Counted from the stretch's first letter, positions 40,301-48,111 are shown. The stretch: DNA of 59,104 nucleotides from Verrucomicrobiales bacterium (GCA_029213025.1 JARGOZ010000024.1:1-59104); one strand, 5' to 3'. Translations and numbers: made by a program. The notes: a model not told the origin generated them from the sequence alone.

Positions 40301-43059
40301 AAATCGTTCAGAATCCCGATGTGTCTATTGCCGATGTTACCTCATCGATATCATCCGGGACTCTTGAAGAGATTCGGTCATGGAACAGGACCTCGAGCCC
40401 CTACCCGTGGAAAGAGACAATCGGAGAAGTCTTTGATAACATAGCAATCGAACACCCGGATGCCACAGCGATTACTTCCGAAGACGGCTCGCTGACCTAC
40501 GAAGAGTTTAGCACTCTGATCGACCGCGTCGCGCACCAATTGTCTATTGTCGGAGTTGGCAAAGATGATCGGGTAGGTTTATTTCTCGAACAGAGCCCGG
40601 AAAGAATTGCCTCCATTTTTGCTATTCTGAAACTTGGCGCAGTATATGTACCTCTTGATCCGGAGTATCCTTCAGACCGAATCGACTACATGGTTAAAGA
40701 CTCCATGGTTGTCACTGTGGTAACGCAACAATCGCTCGCAGCTCGAATTTCAGACAACATTGATTCGATCGTACAAATTGAAGACGCAGGAAAAAGTGAA
40801 GCCCCGCGAACTAAGCTTTCAGCCTTCTCCGGTAGAAATCCAGCTACAACCCCGGCTTGTATCATCTACACATCCGGGTCGACAGGAACCCCCAAAGGTG
40901 TAGTGGTTCCGCACCGGGGCATAGTCAGACTGGTTAAAAATACCAACTATTGCAATCTGGGACCGGAACAAACCATTCTGCAGGCATCGAGTATTTGCTT
41001 TGATGCATCTACATTCGAAATTTTCGGAGCTCTTCTCAATGGAGGCACTCTGGCCCTTCCAAAGCCGGGCCCTCAAACGCTCGACGCTCTGGCTACCGCT
41101 ATCAGAAAAATGAAGGTGACTACCTTGTGGCTCACCAGCGGTCTATTTCAACTGATGGTAGAGGAAAACATCGGCGCCTTCAAAAAAGTTCAACAAGTAT
41201 TAACCGGTGGGGATGTGGTTCCGGTACGACACGCTTCGGTTATTATGAAAAAGTATCCGAACCTTACGTTAATAAACGGTTACGGCCCCACGGAAAACAC
41301 GACTTTTACCTGCTGCCATACCATTACCCGTAATGACCTTCATCGCCCCACTCTGCCTGTCGGCAAGCCGGTGTCCAATACGACGGTATGGATTCTCGAT
41401 GCAAAAGGCAAACCGGTTCCTCCCGGCATACCGGGCGAGTTGTGCTGCGGTGGAGATGGCCTGGCCATCGAATATCTGAATGCACCGGAATTAACCGAAG
41501 AGAAATTTATCTTCGCCGATGTCGGTGCAGATAAACCGACCCGCCTGTATCGAACCGGCGACCTGGCCCGTTTCAGGACTGATGGAGTGGTCGAATTTCT
41601 CGGACGGATAGACCGCCAGATAAAAATCCGCGGGTTCCGGGTTGAACCGGGGGAAATCGAATCTCAAATCGCGAAAAATCCCCTTGTCGGACAGTGTAAA
41701 GTGATCCCGGAAGGGGAACGAGCCGGTGACAAATCTCTGGTAGCCTATGTCTCACCAATGAATGGCAAAAGTCCCGATCCGGATGAGTTAAAAAGATCGC
41801 TTAGCGAAGTCCTGCCTTCCTACATGGTTCCGGGAACCTGTATCGTGCTGGATGAACTACCTGTCACTGCCAACGGCAAGATCGACACCGATGCACTGTC
41901 CAGGGCGCACCACAGTTCATCGACTAGCAGCAAACAAACTTCCGGCTCTCCAACGGAAACGGAAAAGCGTCTTATCTCGATATGGAAAGATGTATTGAAA
42001 AGCCGCGATATTCATCGCGATGACAATTTCTTTGACCTCGGCGGCCACTCTCTTCTCGGGATGAAATTGTTTGGCCGGATCCAGAAAGAATTTGGCTTAT
42101 CTCTACCTCTTTCCCTGCTGTTCGATGCGTCCACCGTTCGTTCTTTGGCTCGCGAACTGGACCTCCGAACGGCGGAAATTACGACAGCGATACCGACGCA
42201 ACAGGAAACCCCGAAGAGTCCAGCCGTAGCTGAACATACCGTGTCGCTACAGCCGCAAGGGGACCTGCCACCACTGTTTGGAGTACATGGAGGAGACGGA
42301 GGGGTATTCTTCTATAGAAACCTTTCCAAACTGCTCAAAAAAGACCGCCCCTTTTACGCATTTGAAGCTTCGGTTTTAACAACCGGCGGTCCCATTTCTA
42401 AAATGTCAGTTGAGGAAACAGCCGCCCGGTATGTGGACGAGTTGCTCAAGATTCATGCAGCAGGTCCGGTGCATCTGTGCGGTTACTCTTTCGGTGGGGT
42501 TGTCGCCTATGAAATGGCCTGTCAACTCAGTGAGAAGAATATCGATGTTGGGTTTCTCGGTTTGATTGATACAGAAAACCCGGCGGCTGAAGTTCGCCGA
42601 TTAAGCCTGACTGAGAGGGTCGCCACGAACTGGAACGATCCGGTTGCCGCCGATTCAAACGCCTTGAGGAAAGCAGCAAGACTAGGCAAACGTGTCGGCA
42701 CCGGTCTAGGTTATCGACTTCGTTTCGGCACGGAGGGAGTGGTCGCAAGGGCTTTGCCAACGGCGGAAAAAACCGGCTGGCTTCGTCAGGTTCAGGTAAG
42801 GAACGCCTACGAGGAAGCTATGGTAAATTACACGCCCGGAATCTACTCCGGCAACTTGACTCTGTTCCGCGCGATCGAAGGCAATGATAAATTCGAGCGC
42901 GACGTAGACTACGAGTGGGGCGAGGTTGTTACCGGAGAAATCAAAACCGTAGATGTTCCGGGGAATCATATTTCGATTTTCCACAAAGAAAACATCGGCG
43001 GGATCGCAGAATCGCTTCAGAAAGAACTCTCAATGATCCCGGACGAAGTGATTTCCTGA
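34333..43059 (+). CDS. megasynthase B: PKS-aminotransferase-NRPS with thioesterase
   Basis: 2908 residues. Order: ketosynthase about 8-430 (C184, H320, H361); acyltransferase about 510-800 (GHSVGE with S617; HAFH at 713-716, malonyl type); linker carrying translated repeat units (about 880-915); ACP (S960); Gln/Pro-rich linker; class III PLP aminotransferase about 1160-1560 (K1390 in ATYGKVCGGG); condensation about 1590-2000 (H1709, H1710, D1714); adenylation about 2030-2510; PCP (S2573); thioesterase about 2640-2900 (GYSFGG with S2719; GNHISIF). KS-AT-ACP-aminotransferase-C-A-PCP resembles the beta-amino-acid modules of McyE and of iturin/mycosubtilin synthetases. The adenylation code read by eye is D-A-F-W-L-G-G-T-F-K, near the valine code. 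Inferred product: a beta-amino acyl-valine type unit released by hydrolysis or cyclisation. There is no loading domain, so the starter must come from another carrier. Confidence 0.94.
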   Translation: MSQLQKNEEPVAIVGMALRVPGANSPEQFWDNLVNGRESISRFEKDELDFPEEFDQPNYVPAKGIVEDIDKFDAAFFGILPKDAKIMDPQQRIFLELAWEAMERAGHRPDGTHSDRIGVYAGAYIDSYLLANLCTDRTFLDDTIRQIRVGSLQTELGNDKDYLATRVAFKMNLRGPAVSVGSACSTSLVAVAEACRSIRDGQCDAALAGGVAITLPHKRGYFHTEQGINSADGHCRVFDEKGSGTVFGNGAGVVMLKRLSKALEDGNHIHAVIRGTGMNNDGSTKNSYAAPSIEGQSEAIRMAWENAGIDPRTVSMIEAHGTGTPLGDPIEFNGLSKAFRDAGVKENQFCALGSLKTYIGHLDVASGVCGLIKAALSLEKKTMPQLLHFQSANPSIDFENSPFYPLAKLEPWTTEGPRRAGVSSYGVGGTNAHLVLEEAPLSKPSGPSPRTNHLILISAKSESSLNATADRLASFESSAPVADISWTLIKGRSHLPCRRAAAGSDLSALKGNGTNAKAERGNAPIHFLFPGQGAQHLNMAKSIYDSEPHFRTVVDRCNEIAKPLLDGESLLDILFSENSEKLTDTKYAQPAIFMIEYAIADLWIHWGITPKAMIGHSVGEFVAACHSGVFSLEDAISVVAKRGALMSRLPAGKMLSVRLAEKDLMARMPDTLDLAAVNGKTLCVVAGPEAEISTFAAQLAGDDIIARPLHTSHAFHSRMMDSVIPEFEKAFAEVTLRTPQIPIMSSVTGAWMFYENAVDTSYWANHLRKTVRFSDAMEVLGAEASGQIFIETGPGQTLTGLAAQTLKREDSHLVLPSCRHPKDDDSDHICLLRSLGALWCEGVEIDWDNYFTDEYRKRAVLPGYAFEKKRHWVDPTPAAPIQLGTVTDCTGYYLTQQGTITHSTGYNQAAAPLKPPMKTTTASRNSEIANRVREILTNLSGIPTEDLIGNATFLELGFDSLLLTQVSKAFQDGFGTEVKMRQLMTDFSTIDAMVEHLDETLPAEEFRQEQVVEQPPAPVHAPAPVVTGFQPAPAVGSSAIENLIQQQMDIMRQQLALLGSAPGARVPQISSPFTPTPAPTPQKPIVATAAGESSAPSTTINRDVDDSLTEKQKNHLEALVKNYTSKTKTSKSLTEEYRQWFADPRTVSGFNRLWKEMIYQIVVEKSKGSRLVDIDGNEYIDLLNGFGPGFLGHSPDFLTQALHEQLDRGVEVGPQCRTAMEAAKLFCEVTGNERASFVNTGSEAVQAAMRLTRTVTGRDKIVVFAKDYHGNFDEVLVRGVGSGDKLRSMPVAPGIPNRAVEDVIVLPYGTEESLQVIRNRAHELAAVIVEPVQSRRPEFQPKEFIHELRKITADSGTAFVFDEVITGFRAGPHGAQGFFGVEADLATYGKVCGGGMPIGVVAGKAKYMDTFDGGQWQYGDDSFPEQGVTFFAGTFVRHPLAMVAMKQMLLHLREQGSDLWTNLNAKADRLTGAVNQLFRENDIPFEMPNFGSLMFIRHIDNNKYANLLFFHLRSKGIFLLEGFPSYITTAHTDADIDYTIDAFRESVSEMQQAGFFPGEKIDSSIRKTLTGPPRVLTKGATSSEPETYPMTEPLAEIWLASQASDDGTLCFNEVVKLSFEGDLNIPALQQAIQDVVNRHEGLRATFLSDGTGFRIKDHLEIDLEFSDSTIAEALENHQNTKFDLEKGPLFRAELLTHSENHNELILNAHHLVCDGWSFNIVVDEISQSYAARLNGEKAAFPPAPQFGAFAQQESVIEKCREGGESEKYWLSRFSTAVPPLDLPHDGTGTPSHKSDSVCAIIDGDTMRSLKSVAGQSGTTLFSVLMGAYQILLSRIARQDRLMTVFPVAGQNDDQGNENLVGHCVNFLPFPCQIDTSRSVRDFLGQTQENLLDAMEHRDYTWGRLIKKLPGSKRPVAEAVFNLERMDGYEEFPWLETQIEDVTRKFSHNPLFLNTLEHDNALELDLNYQTGLFSRETARLWLNLYSEILDQIVQNPDVSIADVTSSISSGTLEEIRSWNRTSSPYPWKETIGEVFDNIAIEHPDATAITSEDGSLTYEEFSTLIDRVAHQLSIVGVGKDDRVGLFLEQSPERIASIFAILKLGAVYVPLDPEYPSDRIDYMVKDSMVVTVVTQQSLAARISDNIDSIVQIEDAGKSEAPRTKLSAFSGRNPATTPACIIYTSGSTGTPKGVVVPHRGIVRLVKNTNYCNLGPEQTILQASSICFDASTFEIFGALLNGGTLALPKPGPQTLDALATAIRKMKVTTLWLTSGLFQLMVEENIGAFKKVQQVLTGGDVVPVRHASVIMKKYPNLTLINGYGPTENTTFTCCHTITRNDLHRPTLPVGKPVSNTTVWILDAKGKPVPPGIPGELCCGGDGLAIEYLNAPELTEEKFIFADVGADKPTRLYRTGDLARFRTDGVVEFLGRIDRQIKIRGFRVEPGEIESQIAKNPLVGQCKVIPEGERAGDKSLVAYVSPMNGKSPDPDELKRSLSEVLPSYMVPGTCIVLDELPVTANGKIDTDALSRAHHSSSTSSKQTSGSPTETEKRLISIWKDVLKSRDIHRDDNFFDLGGHSLLGMKLFGRIQKEFGLSLPLSLLFDASTVRSLARELDLRTAEITTAIPTQQETPKSPAVAEHTVSLQPQGDLPPLFGVHGGDGGVFFYRNLSKLLKKDRPFYAFEASVLTTGGPISKMSVEETAARYVDELLKIHAAGPVHLCGYSFGGVVAYEMACQLSEKNIDVGFLGLIDTENPAAEVRRLSLTERVATNWNDPVAADSNALRKAARLGKRVGTGLGYRLRFGTEGVVARALPTAEKTGWLRQVQVRNAYEEAMVNYTPGIYSGNLTLFRAIEGNDKFERDVDYEWGEVVTGEIKTVDVPGNHISIFHKENIGGIAESLQKELSMIPDEVIS
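36971..37054 (+). repeat. four-copy AACAGGGTACA array inside the megasynthase B coding sequence
   Basis: The GGGTAC-centred unit recurs with cores at 36979, 37001, 37021 and 37043 (steps 22, 20, 22). Copies 3 and 4 are exact AACAGGGTACAATC; copy 1 has CTGGGTAC and copy 2 TACAGGGTAC. CGATTCAAC before copy 1 and CCCATTCAAC before copy 4 also occur in the intergenic array at 16.8 kb. The array is translated in frame (LGTVTDCTGYY...QQGTITHSTGYNQ) in the linker between AT and ACP. Confidence 0.9.
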
Positions 43060-43152
43060 GCTGCCGATCCCCCTCTACAAAGAAAACAAAAATTTATTGT
43101 GACTTTTCTCTAAGAAAATCGAATCACCCCGGGATTCGCTCGTCAAGATGAC

Positions 43153-43887
43153 ATGGGAATCGTATTGGGGGATAAATTTCTGTCCGGGCTGTCATGTGTC
43201 AGCCTTCTAGCTGTTGCTGTATTTGTGTCGAGTTGCGCCACCGCGAAGGTGGAAATGGCCGACGCTTATTTCAACGGAAATACCATATCCGGGGAAAAAA
43301 TGGCCGTCGGTCCGGTTGTGCAAATCGGCGGCGAACCGTTACGATCTCATGAAGCGGAAGCGATGCGCAATCAACTGACCCGGGCGATCACCAATAAGCG
43401 GAACTACATCACCGTAAGCCATTTCTCCGGGCCGAACATTATCCACCGCACAGGTGGAATTGCAGAAGACGGTATTTCCCATTCCATCCGTTCCGCTGCC
43501 AAACAAAAAGGGATTCGCTTTCTCGTGCTCACCGAGGTAACCGAAAATTGTGTCTCACACGATGTCGACAAAACCTGCGAGGAACGAACCGAAGACATTG
43601 TCGACGACTGCGGCAAGATCATCGGGCACCGGCATCAGGGTTCTACCTACACCACGACATCGAGATCCAAAAGAAAAGTGGCCGCGCGCTTCAAGGCGCT
43701 GGATCTGGAAAGCGGAAAAACCGTGTGGGTAAGCCGCTCCGATTCATCGAACACAGCGAGCTGCTCATCGCAGTCCACCTGCTGCTACCCAACCGCTCCG
43801 CCTTTTCCAGCCCCGCCTTCGGCAGATGGAATCGGCATGACCATTGCGCGGGCGGCGGTGAGAAAACTTCCCCGCGGCGGGATGTAA
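43153..43887 (+). CDS. hypothetical lipoprotein
   Basis: 244 residues. The N-terminus has a hydrophobic stretch ending in the lipobox-like VSSC at about residues 25-28, so it is probably a lipoprotein. The remainder resembles soluble periplasmic lipoproteins that contain a nucleotide-free alpha/beta fold (LTRAITNKRNYITVSHFSG, RFLVLTEVTEN), but I recognise no named family. Several cysteines lie in pairs (CVSHDVDKTC, SCSSQSTCC), suggesting disulfides. It starts 93 bases after megasynthase B; a link with that enzyme is not shown. Confidence 0.7.
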   Translation: MGIVLGDKFLSGLSCVSLLAVAVFVSSCATAKVEMADAYFNGNTISGEKMAVGPVVQIGGEPLRSHEAEAMRNQLTRAITNKRNYITVSHFSGPNIIHRTGGIAEDGISHSIRSAAKQKGIRFLVLTEVTENCVSHDVDKTCEERTEDIVDDCGKIIGHRHQGSTYTTTSRSKRKVAARFKALDLESGKTVWVSRSDSSNTASCSSQSTCCYPTAPPFPAPPSADGIGMTIARAAVRKLPRGGM

Positions 43888-43926
43888 GTTTGCAATTGGA
43901 GATTGCGAAGCGGCCCGGGAGGGCGG

Positions 43927-45486
43927 ATGAATCTCTACTTGAAAACACCTGAATCCCATAGCGACCCGCTTGCCAATTTGCGGCACGAAATCCTCATGGC
44001 CCGGGGACGTGTCTACGAGGTAGGAAAACCAACTCCGCTGGAGAAATTGTTGATCGACGATGATACAACTCTGTATTTGAAGCGCGAAGACCTTTCCCCG
44101 ATGCATGCCTACAAATGGCGGGGAGCTTACAACAAAATGGCACAGCTGGATCAGGATTCCGCGAAAGGAGTCGTCGCTGCGTCGGCAGGAAATCACGCTC
44201 AGGGCGTCGCCATCGCCGCTGCCAAATTCGGAGGCAAGATCAAAGCAAAAATTTTCATGCCCCTGAATACCCCGCAAATGAAACAGGACGCTGTGCGCCG
44301 ACTCGGCGGGGATGCGGTGACGATTGACCTCATCGGAGACCGCTATGATGACGCCGTGGAAGCAGCCAAAGAGTGCGCGGAGAAGGAAGGCTACGTAATG
44401 GTCCACGCCTTCGATGACTACGCCGTGATGGGTGGACAGGGAACCATTGCCGACGAAGTGGTGATGAGTGGCGAAGGCCCGTTTGATGCCGCCTTTCTCC
44501 AGATCGGCGGTGGCGGTATGGCGGCAGGAGTCGCCGCCTGGTTGAAAACCTACTATCCGGACATCACGATCTACGGGGTGGAAGGCAAAGATCAGGCGTC
44601 AATGGCCGCGGCAGTCGAAGCCGGTGAACCGGTCACGCTTCCCCGTGTCGATGTGTTTTGCGATGGCACTGCCGTAGCCAAAGCGGGTGCCAAAACTTTC
44701 GAAATGTGCAATCAACTGATCGACAAATTTCTCACAGTTTCCAATGAAGAGGTTTGCGCGGCGATGCAGTTTCTATGGGAACGCAAAAGAATCATCCCCG
44801 AACCTGCCGGTGCCATGGGGCTCGCCGGCTGGCTGACCCACCGGGACCACCTCCCCCGACACAAGAATATACTGACAATCATCTGCGGCTCGAACATGGA
44901 CTTCGCCCAGCTGCAGCGAGTCGTCCGTGCCGCCCGGATCGGTTCGTCCCGACGGAGATATCTCAGGTTCGAAATAATGGAGCGCCCCGGAACACTCTTT
45001 CAGCTCCTCCACGAACTGCGAACCAAAGCCAGCATCGTTGAATTTCAATACGGCAAAGTTTCCCCGGAAAAAGCCTGGCCGGTGATTGGGTTCGATTCAA
45101 AAGAGGAGTCTTTTACGGAGCTGGAAAAGGGTTGGGAAAAGCGGGGGCTTCGATTTGAAGATGTTACCGGCGAACCCGACATCGAATTCCGGGCGATCCG
45201 CTACGACCCCGCGCTACTGCATGTGCCTCTCTTTCTTCAGGTAGAGTTTTCCGAAAGAGCCGGCGCACTCGCTGCGTTTCTTGAGGGCGCTTCCGCCTTG
45301 TCGGATTTCGTTTACTTCAACTACCAGTATTCAGGGGAACGGGTCGGGCGCGCTTTGATAGGCTTCGATTTTCCCGATCAACAGGCGCGGGAAAAATTCC
45401 TCGAATATGCCCACGGAAAAGACCACGCTACGCGCTCGGTAGTGCCCCTCACCGAAGATCAGATGACGAGGGTTCTCGGTTTCTGA
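43927..45486 (+). CDS. ilvA: threonine dehydratase (biosynthetic)
   Basis: 519 residues from ATG at 43927, preceded by GGGAGGGCGG as a good ribosome binding site. It deaminates threonine to 2-oxobutanoate, the first step to isoleucine. The PLP lysine is K63 in HAYKWRGA; the SAGNHAQG phosphate-binding loop and the glycine-rich IGGGGMAAG segment are present. The C-terminal 190 residues hold two ACT-like regulatory domains (RFEIMERPGTLFQLL and LFLQVEFSERAGALAAF), typical of the isoleucine-inhibited biosynthetic form rather than the catabolic one. It converges on the next gene with a 4-base gap. Confidence 0.93.
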   Translation: MNLYLKTPESHSDPLANLRHEILMARGRVYEVGKPTPLEKLLIDDDTTLYLKREDLSPMHAYKWRGAYNKMAQLDQDSAKGVVAASAGNHAQGVAIAAAKFGGKIKAKIFMPLNTPQMKQDAVRRLGGDAVTIDLIGDRYDDAVEAAKECAEKEGYVMVHAFDDYAVMGGQGTIADEVVMSGEGPFDAAFLQIGGGGMAAGVAAWLKTYYPDITIYGVEGKDQASMAAAVEAGEPVTLPRVDVFCDGTAVAKAGAKTFEMCNQLIDKFLTVSNEEVCAAMQFLWERKRIIPEPAGAMGLAGWLTHRDHLPRHKNILTIICGSNMDFAQLQRVVRAARIGSSRRRYLRFEIMERPGTLFQLLHELRTKASIVEFQYGKVSPEKAWPVIGFDSKEESFTELEKGWEKRGLRFEDVTGEPDIEFRAIRYDPALLHVPLFLQVEFSERAGALAAFLEGASALSDFVYFNYQYSGERVGRALIGFDFPDQQAREKFLEYAHGKDHATRSVVPLTEDQMTRVLGF

Positions 45487-45490
45487 ACGC

Positions 45491-46165
45491 TTAGTCGTCT
45501 TTCGAAATCACGATCGCATTGGGTTCAACCGTCATGGAATGACCGGCGATTTGAACCGTGTAGTTTAGCGTTTCATACATCGGTATGCTGGCTAAACGAA
45601 GTGTCACAGGCACCTGACCGTCGGTCTCCCTGTCACCTCGATAGACGATATTTACTCCCCCGTTGCCGGTGGGATCCAGATTGCTCGCCTGGACCGTGAG
45701 GAACTGAATCGCATCAATCAATGGAGTATCATGAAATTCCACTCCCGGGAGTACGATTTCCTTCATTTTGGCTTCAATCGCATCCGTGTTCGATTGGGCG
45801 GAGGTGTCTTCCGGCACCGGACTCGAAATCGTCACCGCGAACCTGGTAGTCTTCATGTGCGCACCACCCAACATACTGGTATAGCGAATCACATCCTTCA
45901 GCGAAGCATTCGTCAGTCGTAGCGTCACCGGATTGTTGCGCAACTGCGGCTCAAGGATCACTACATTTACTCCGGTATTTTCGGGATCAAGCTCTACCGA
46001 TTTCTTTTGAACAAAAGCCAATGCATCAACCAAAGGTGTATTTGCAAAGCTCAATGTCGGTACTACCAAATCTTCAAGCTTTGTTAATACTTTCTCTTGC
46101 GCAACTACCACAGAGTTAGCGAAGCAGAAAAGACATATCAAAACCGGGACCACAGGTATTTTCAT
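45491..46165 (-). CDS. secreted protein with two STN-like repeats
   Basis: 224 residues from ATG at 46165, giving a signal peptide (MKIPVVPVLICLFCFANSVVVAQ). Two similar halves follow, each of the form V.P.L/VEF...TPLVDALAFVQ...VNVVILEP...VTLRL.NASLKDVIRYT, which is the pattern of STN domains found at the N-terminus of secretins and TonB-dependent receptors. No secretin or receptor domain is attached, so it is a stand-alone periplasmic STN-type protein. Proteins of this kind are numerous in Verrucomicrobiota, without known function. It lies 54 bases downstream of gnd in the same direction. Confidence 0.7.
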   Translation of the reverse strand: MKIPVVPVLICLFCFANSVVVAQEKVLTKLEDLVVPTLSFANTPLVDALAFVQKKSVELDPENTGVNVVILEPQLRNNPVTLRLTNASLKDVIRYTSMLGGAHMKTTRFAVTISSPVPEDTSAQSNTDAIEAKMKEIVLPGVEFHDTPLIDAIQFLTVQASNLDPTGNGGVNIVYRGDRETDGQVPVTLRLASIPMYETLNYTVQIAGHSMTVEPNAIVISKDD

Positions 46166-46219
46166 CGTGTCGATGAGTACATCCCCTGTAGCCCCCCAGT
46201 CAAGATTAAAATGTGACAA

Positions 46220-47665
46220 TTACTCAATTACATCCGGCCAATCGGTGTGAAACATCTCTCCGGGAGCTTTATCCACCCTTTCGTAGGTGTGTGCGCCGAA
46301 GAAATCACGCTGCGCCTGAAGCAGGTTGGCCGGCAGACGCTCGGAACGATAGGAGTCAAAATACCCGAGAGAGGCACTGAAAGCCGGAACCGGAATCGCA
46401 TTTTGCACAGCCAGAGCAACTACTTCGCGCCAGCTGGACTGGGTGCGATTCAGAATCTCAGTAAAGAAAGGATCGAGCATCAGATTGGTCAGCTCGCTGT
46501 CACGTTCGTAAGCTTCGGCAATACGATTGAGGAAACGGGCCCGGATAATACAACCGCCGCGCCAGATTTTCGAAATAGAACCCAGGTCGAGCCCCCATTC
46601 GTTTTTCTCGCCCACAGTTTTGATGAGATCCATTCCCTGTGCGTAGCTGATAATCTTCGAGGCATAGAGCGCATCGTGAACTTTCTGAACCAATTCGCGG
46701 CGCTCCATTTGAATCGTTGGTGTAGGACGCTCAAAATGTTTGGAAGCAGCAACACGCTCCTCTTTTTGGGAGGAGAGAACCCGCGCTTCTACAGCGGCGT
46801 TGATTGTGGAAATAACGATCGCGTTTTCCACTGAGTTCAAAACCGTCCAGCGACCGGTGCCCTTCTGTCCGGCCCGGTCAACAATCAGATCGATGATGTG
46901 TTCGCCGGTTTCCTGATCGATTTCTTCAAAAATTTTCGAACTGATTTGGATCAGGTAGCTTTCCAGTTCCCCTGAGTTCCAGGTCGCGAACACCTCGGCC
47001 ATTTCCTCGTTGGAGAAACCCGCCGCTTTGAAAATTTGATACGCCTCGCAGATCAACTGCATGTCCCCGTATTCGATGCCGTTGTGAACCATTTTTACAT
47101 AATGCCCGGCTCCGCCTTCACCAATGTGAGCTACGCAGGGCTCATCGCCGACCTTGGCAGCGATTGCTTCGAAAATGGGCTGGACGATGTCCCAGCTGGC
47201 TTTGGGTCCACCCGGCATAATCGCAGGGCCTTTGAGAGCACCTTCTTCCCCGCCGGAAACACCGGTTCCGATGAAAAGAATTCCCTTTTCGCCCAGATCT
47301 TTCGCCCGACGATCGGAATGGATGTAATAAGTGTTCCCGCCGTCGATAAGCAGATCGCCCTGATCCAGCAAAGGAACCAGCGAATCAATCACCGCGTCGA
47401 CCGCATCCCGGTCATTGTGATCCAGACCCGCGGTGGATTTCACCATGATCATAATCTTGCGCGGGCGCTCCAGACTTTCGATAAAATCCTGAAGCGATTC
47501 ACAACCGACCAGCTGCTTTCCGGGGTGTTCCGCGACAAAATCTTTCATTGTCTGCGTTGTACGGTTGTAGACGGAGACCTGGAAGCCCCGGCTCTCGACG
47601 TTCAATACCAGATTCTGGCCCATCACAGCCAGACCGATCAATCCGAAATCGCTTTTCTTGCTCAT
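46220..47665 (-). CDS. gnd: 6-phosphogluconate dehydrogenase, decarboxylating
   Basis: 481 residues from ATG at 47665. It oxidises 6-phosphogluconate to ribulose 5-phosphate with NADP reduction in the pentose phosphate pathway. The Rossmann motif GLAVMGQNL, the GVSGGEEGALKGPAIMPGG signature and the catalytic lysine region HYVKMVHNGIEYGDMQ are clear, and the length matches the E. coli-type enzyme. Transketolase and a glucosamine-phosphate/lactonase-family gene lie about 0.6-3 kb away, so sugar-phosphate genes are loosely grouped here. Confidence 0.96.
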   Translation of the reverse strand: MSKKSDFGLIGLAVMGQNLVLNVESRGFQVSVYNRTTQTMKDFVAEHPGKQLVGCESLQDFIESLERPRKIMIMVKSTAGLDHNDRDAVDAVIDSLVPLLDQGDLLIDGGNTYYIHSDRRAKDLGEKGILFIGTGVSGGEEGALKGPAIMPGGPKASWDIVQPIFEAIAAKVGDEPCVAHIGEGGAGHYVKMVHNGIEYGDMQLICEAYQIFKAAGFSNEEMAEVFATWNSGELESYLIQISSKIFEEIDQETGEHIIDLIVDRAGQKGTGRWTVLNSVENAIVISTINAAVEARVLSSQKEERVAASKHFERPTPTIQMERRELVQKVHDALYASKIISYAQGMDLIKTVGEKNEWGLDLGSISKIWRGGCIIRARFLNRIAEAYERDSELTNLMLDPFFTEILNRTQSSWREVVALAVQNAIPVPAFSASLGYFDSYRSERLPANLLQAQRDFFGAHTYERVDKAPGEMFHTDWPDVIE

Positions 47666-47693
47666 TGCTGGATAAAAGGTCATCTATACCCCT

Positions 47694-48089
47694 ATGGCAA
47701 GTGATCATTTTTCATGCTCAATCGGAAAGGATTCCGTATCAAAAGTCGAAGCAGGACTTGACTCCTCTGACATCCACGGAGCCGACATTCGCTTTCACGG
47801 TGTCGTTCGCAAAACGGAGGACGACCGGGAGATCTCAGCAATTCGCTACACCTTTTACCAGGACATGGCTCTCCAGGAACTGGAAAAAATCGGAGCGGAC
47901 ATGACAATCGCGTTTCCCGATCACCGGGCGATGGTTTATCATCGTGTCGGCGAAGTCACAGTTGGCGAAGCGTCTATTCTGATTCGGGTGCAGACGAAAC
48001 ACAGCGCCGCCGCCTTCGAGATTTGCCGGGAATATCTGCGGAGGATCAAAGAGACCGTTCCCATTTGGAAGAAACCGGTGTTTGTGTGA
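47694..48089 (+). CDS. moaE: molybdopterin synthase catalytic subunit (MoaE)
   Basis: 131 residues, slightly short at the C-terminus compared with E. coli MoaE (150). It inserts dithiolene sulfur into precursor Z to make molybdopterin, with MoaD as sulfur donor. The signature RVGEVTVGEASILIRVQTKH, AFEICREYLRRIKETVPIWKK with the catalytic lysine, and the N-terminal GADIRFHGVVR segment support the call. It is divergent from gnd with only 28 bases between start codons. No moaD or other molybdopterin gene is in the window, so its partner must be elsewhere. Confidence 0.9.
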   Translation: MASDHFSCSIGKDSVSKVEAGLDSSDIHGADIRFHGVVRKTEDDREISAIRYTFYQDMALQELEKIGADMTIAFPDHRAMVYHRVGEVTVGEASILIRVQTKHSAAAFEICREYLRRIKETVPIWKKPVFV

Positions 48090-48111
48090 AGGACCGGAAA
48101 TCAATTTGTTT

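Noticed and set aside
1653..43059. Reading both megasynthases as one continuous gene cluster
   Set aside because: They are about 21 kb apart on opposite strands, with nucleotide reductase, sigma-54 and other housekeeping genes between them, and no shared tailoring genes.
43110..43140. Hairpin CGAATC-N7-GATTCG after megasynthase B as terminator
   Set aside because: The stem is six bases and no T-run follows.
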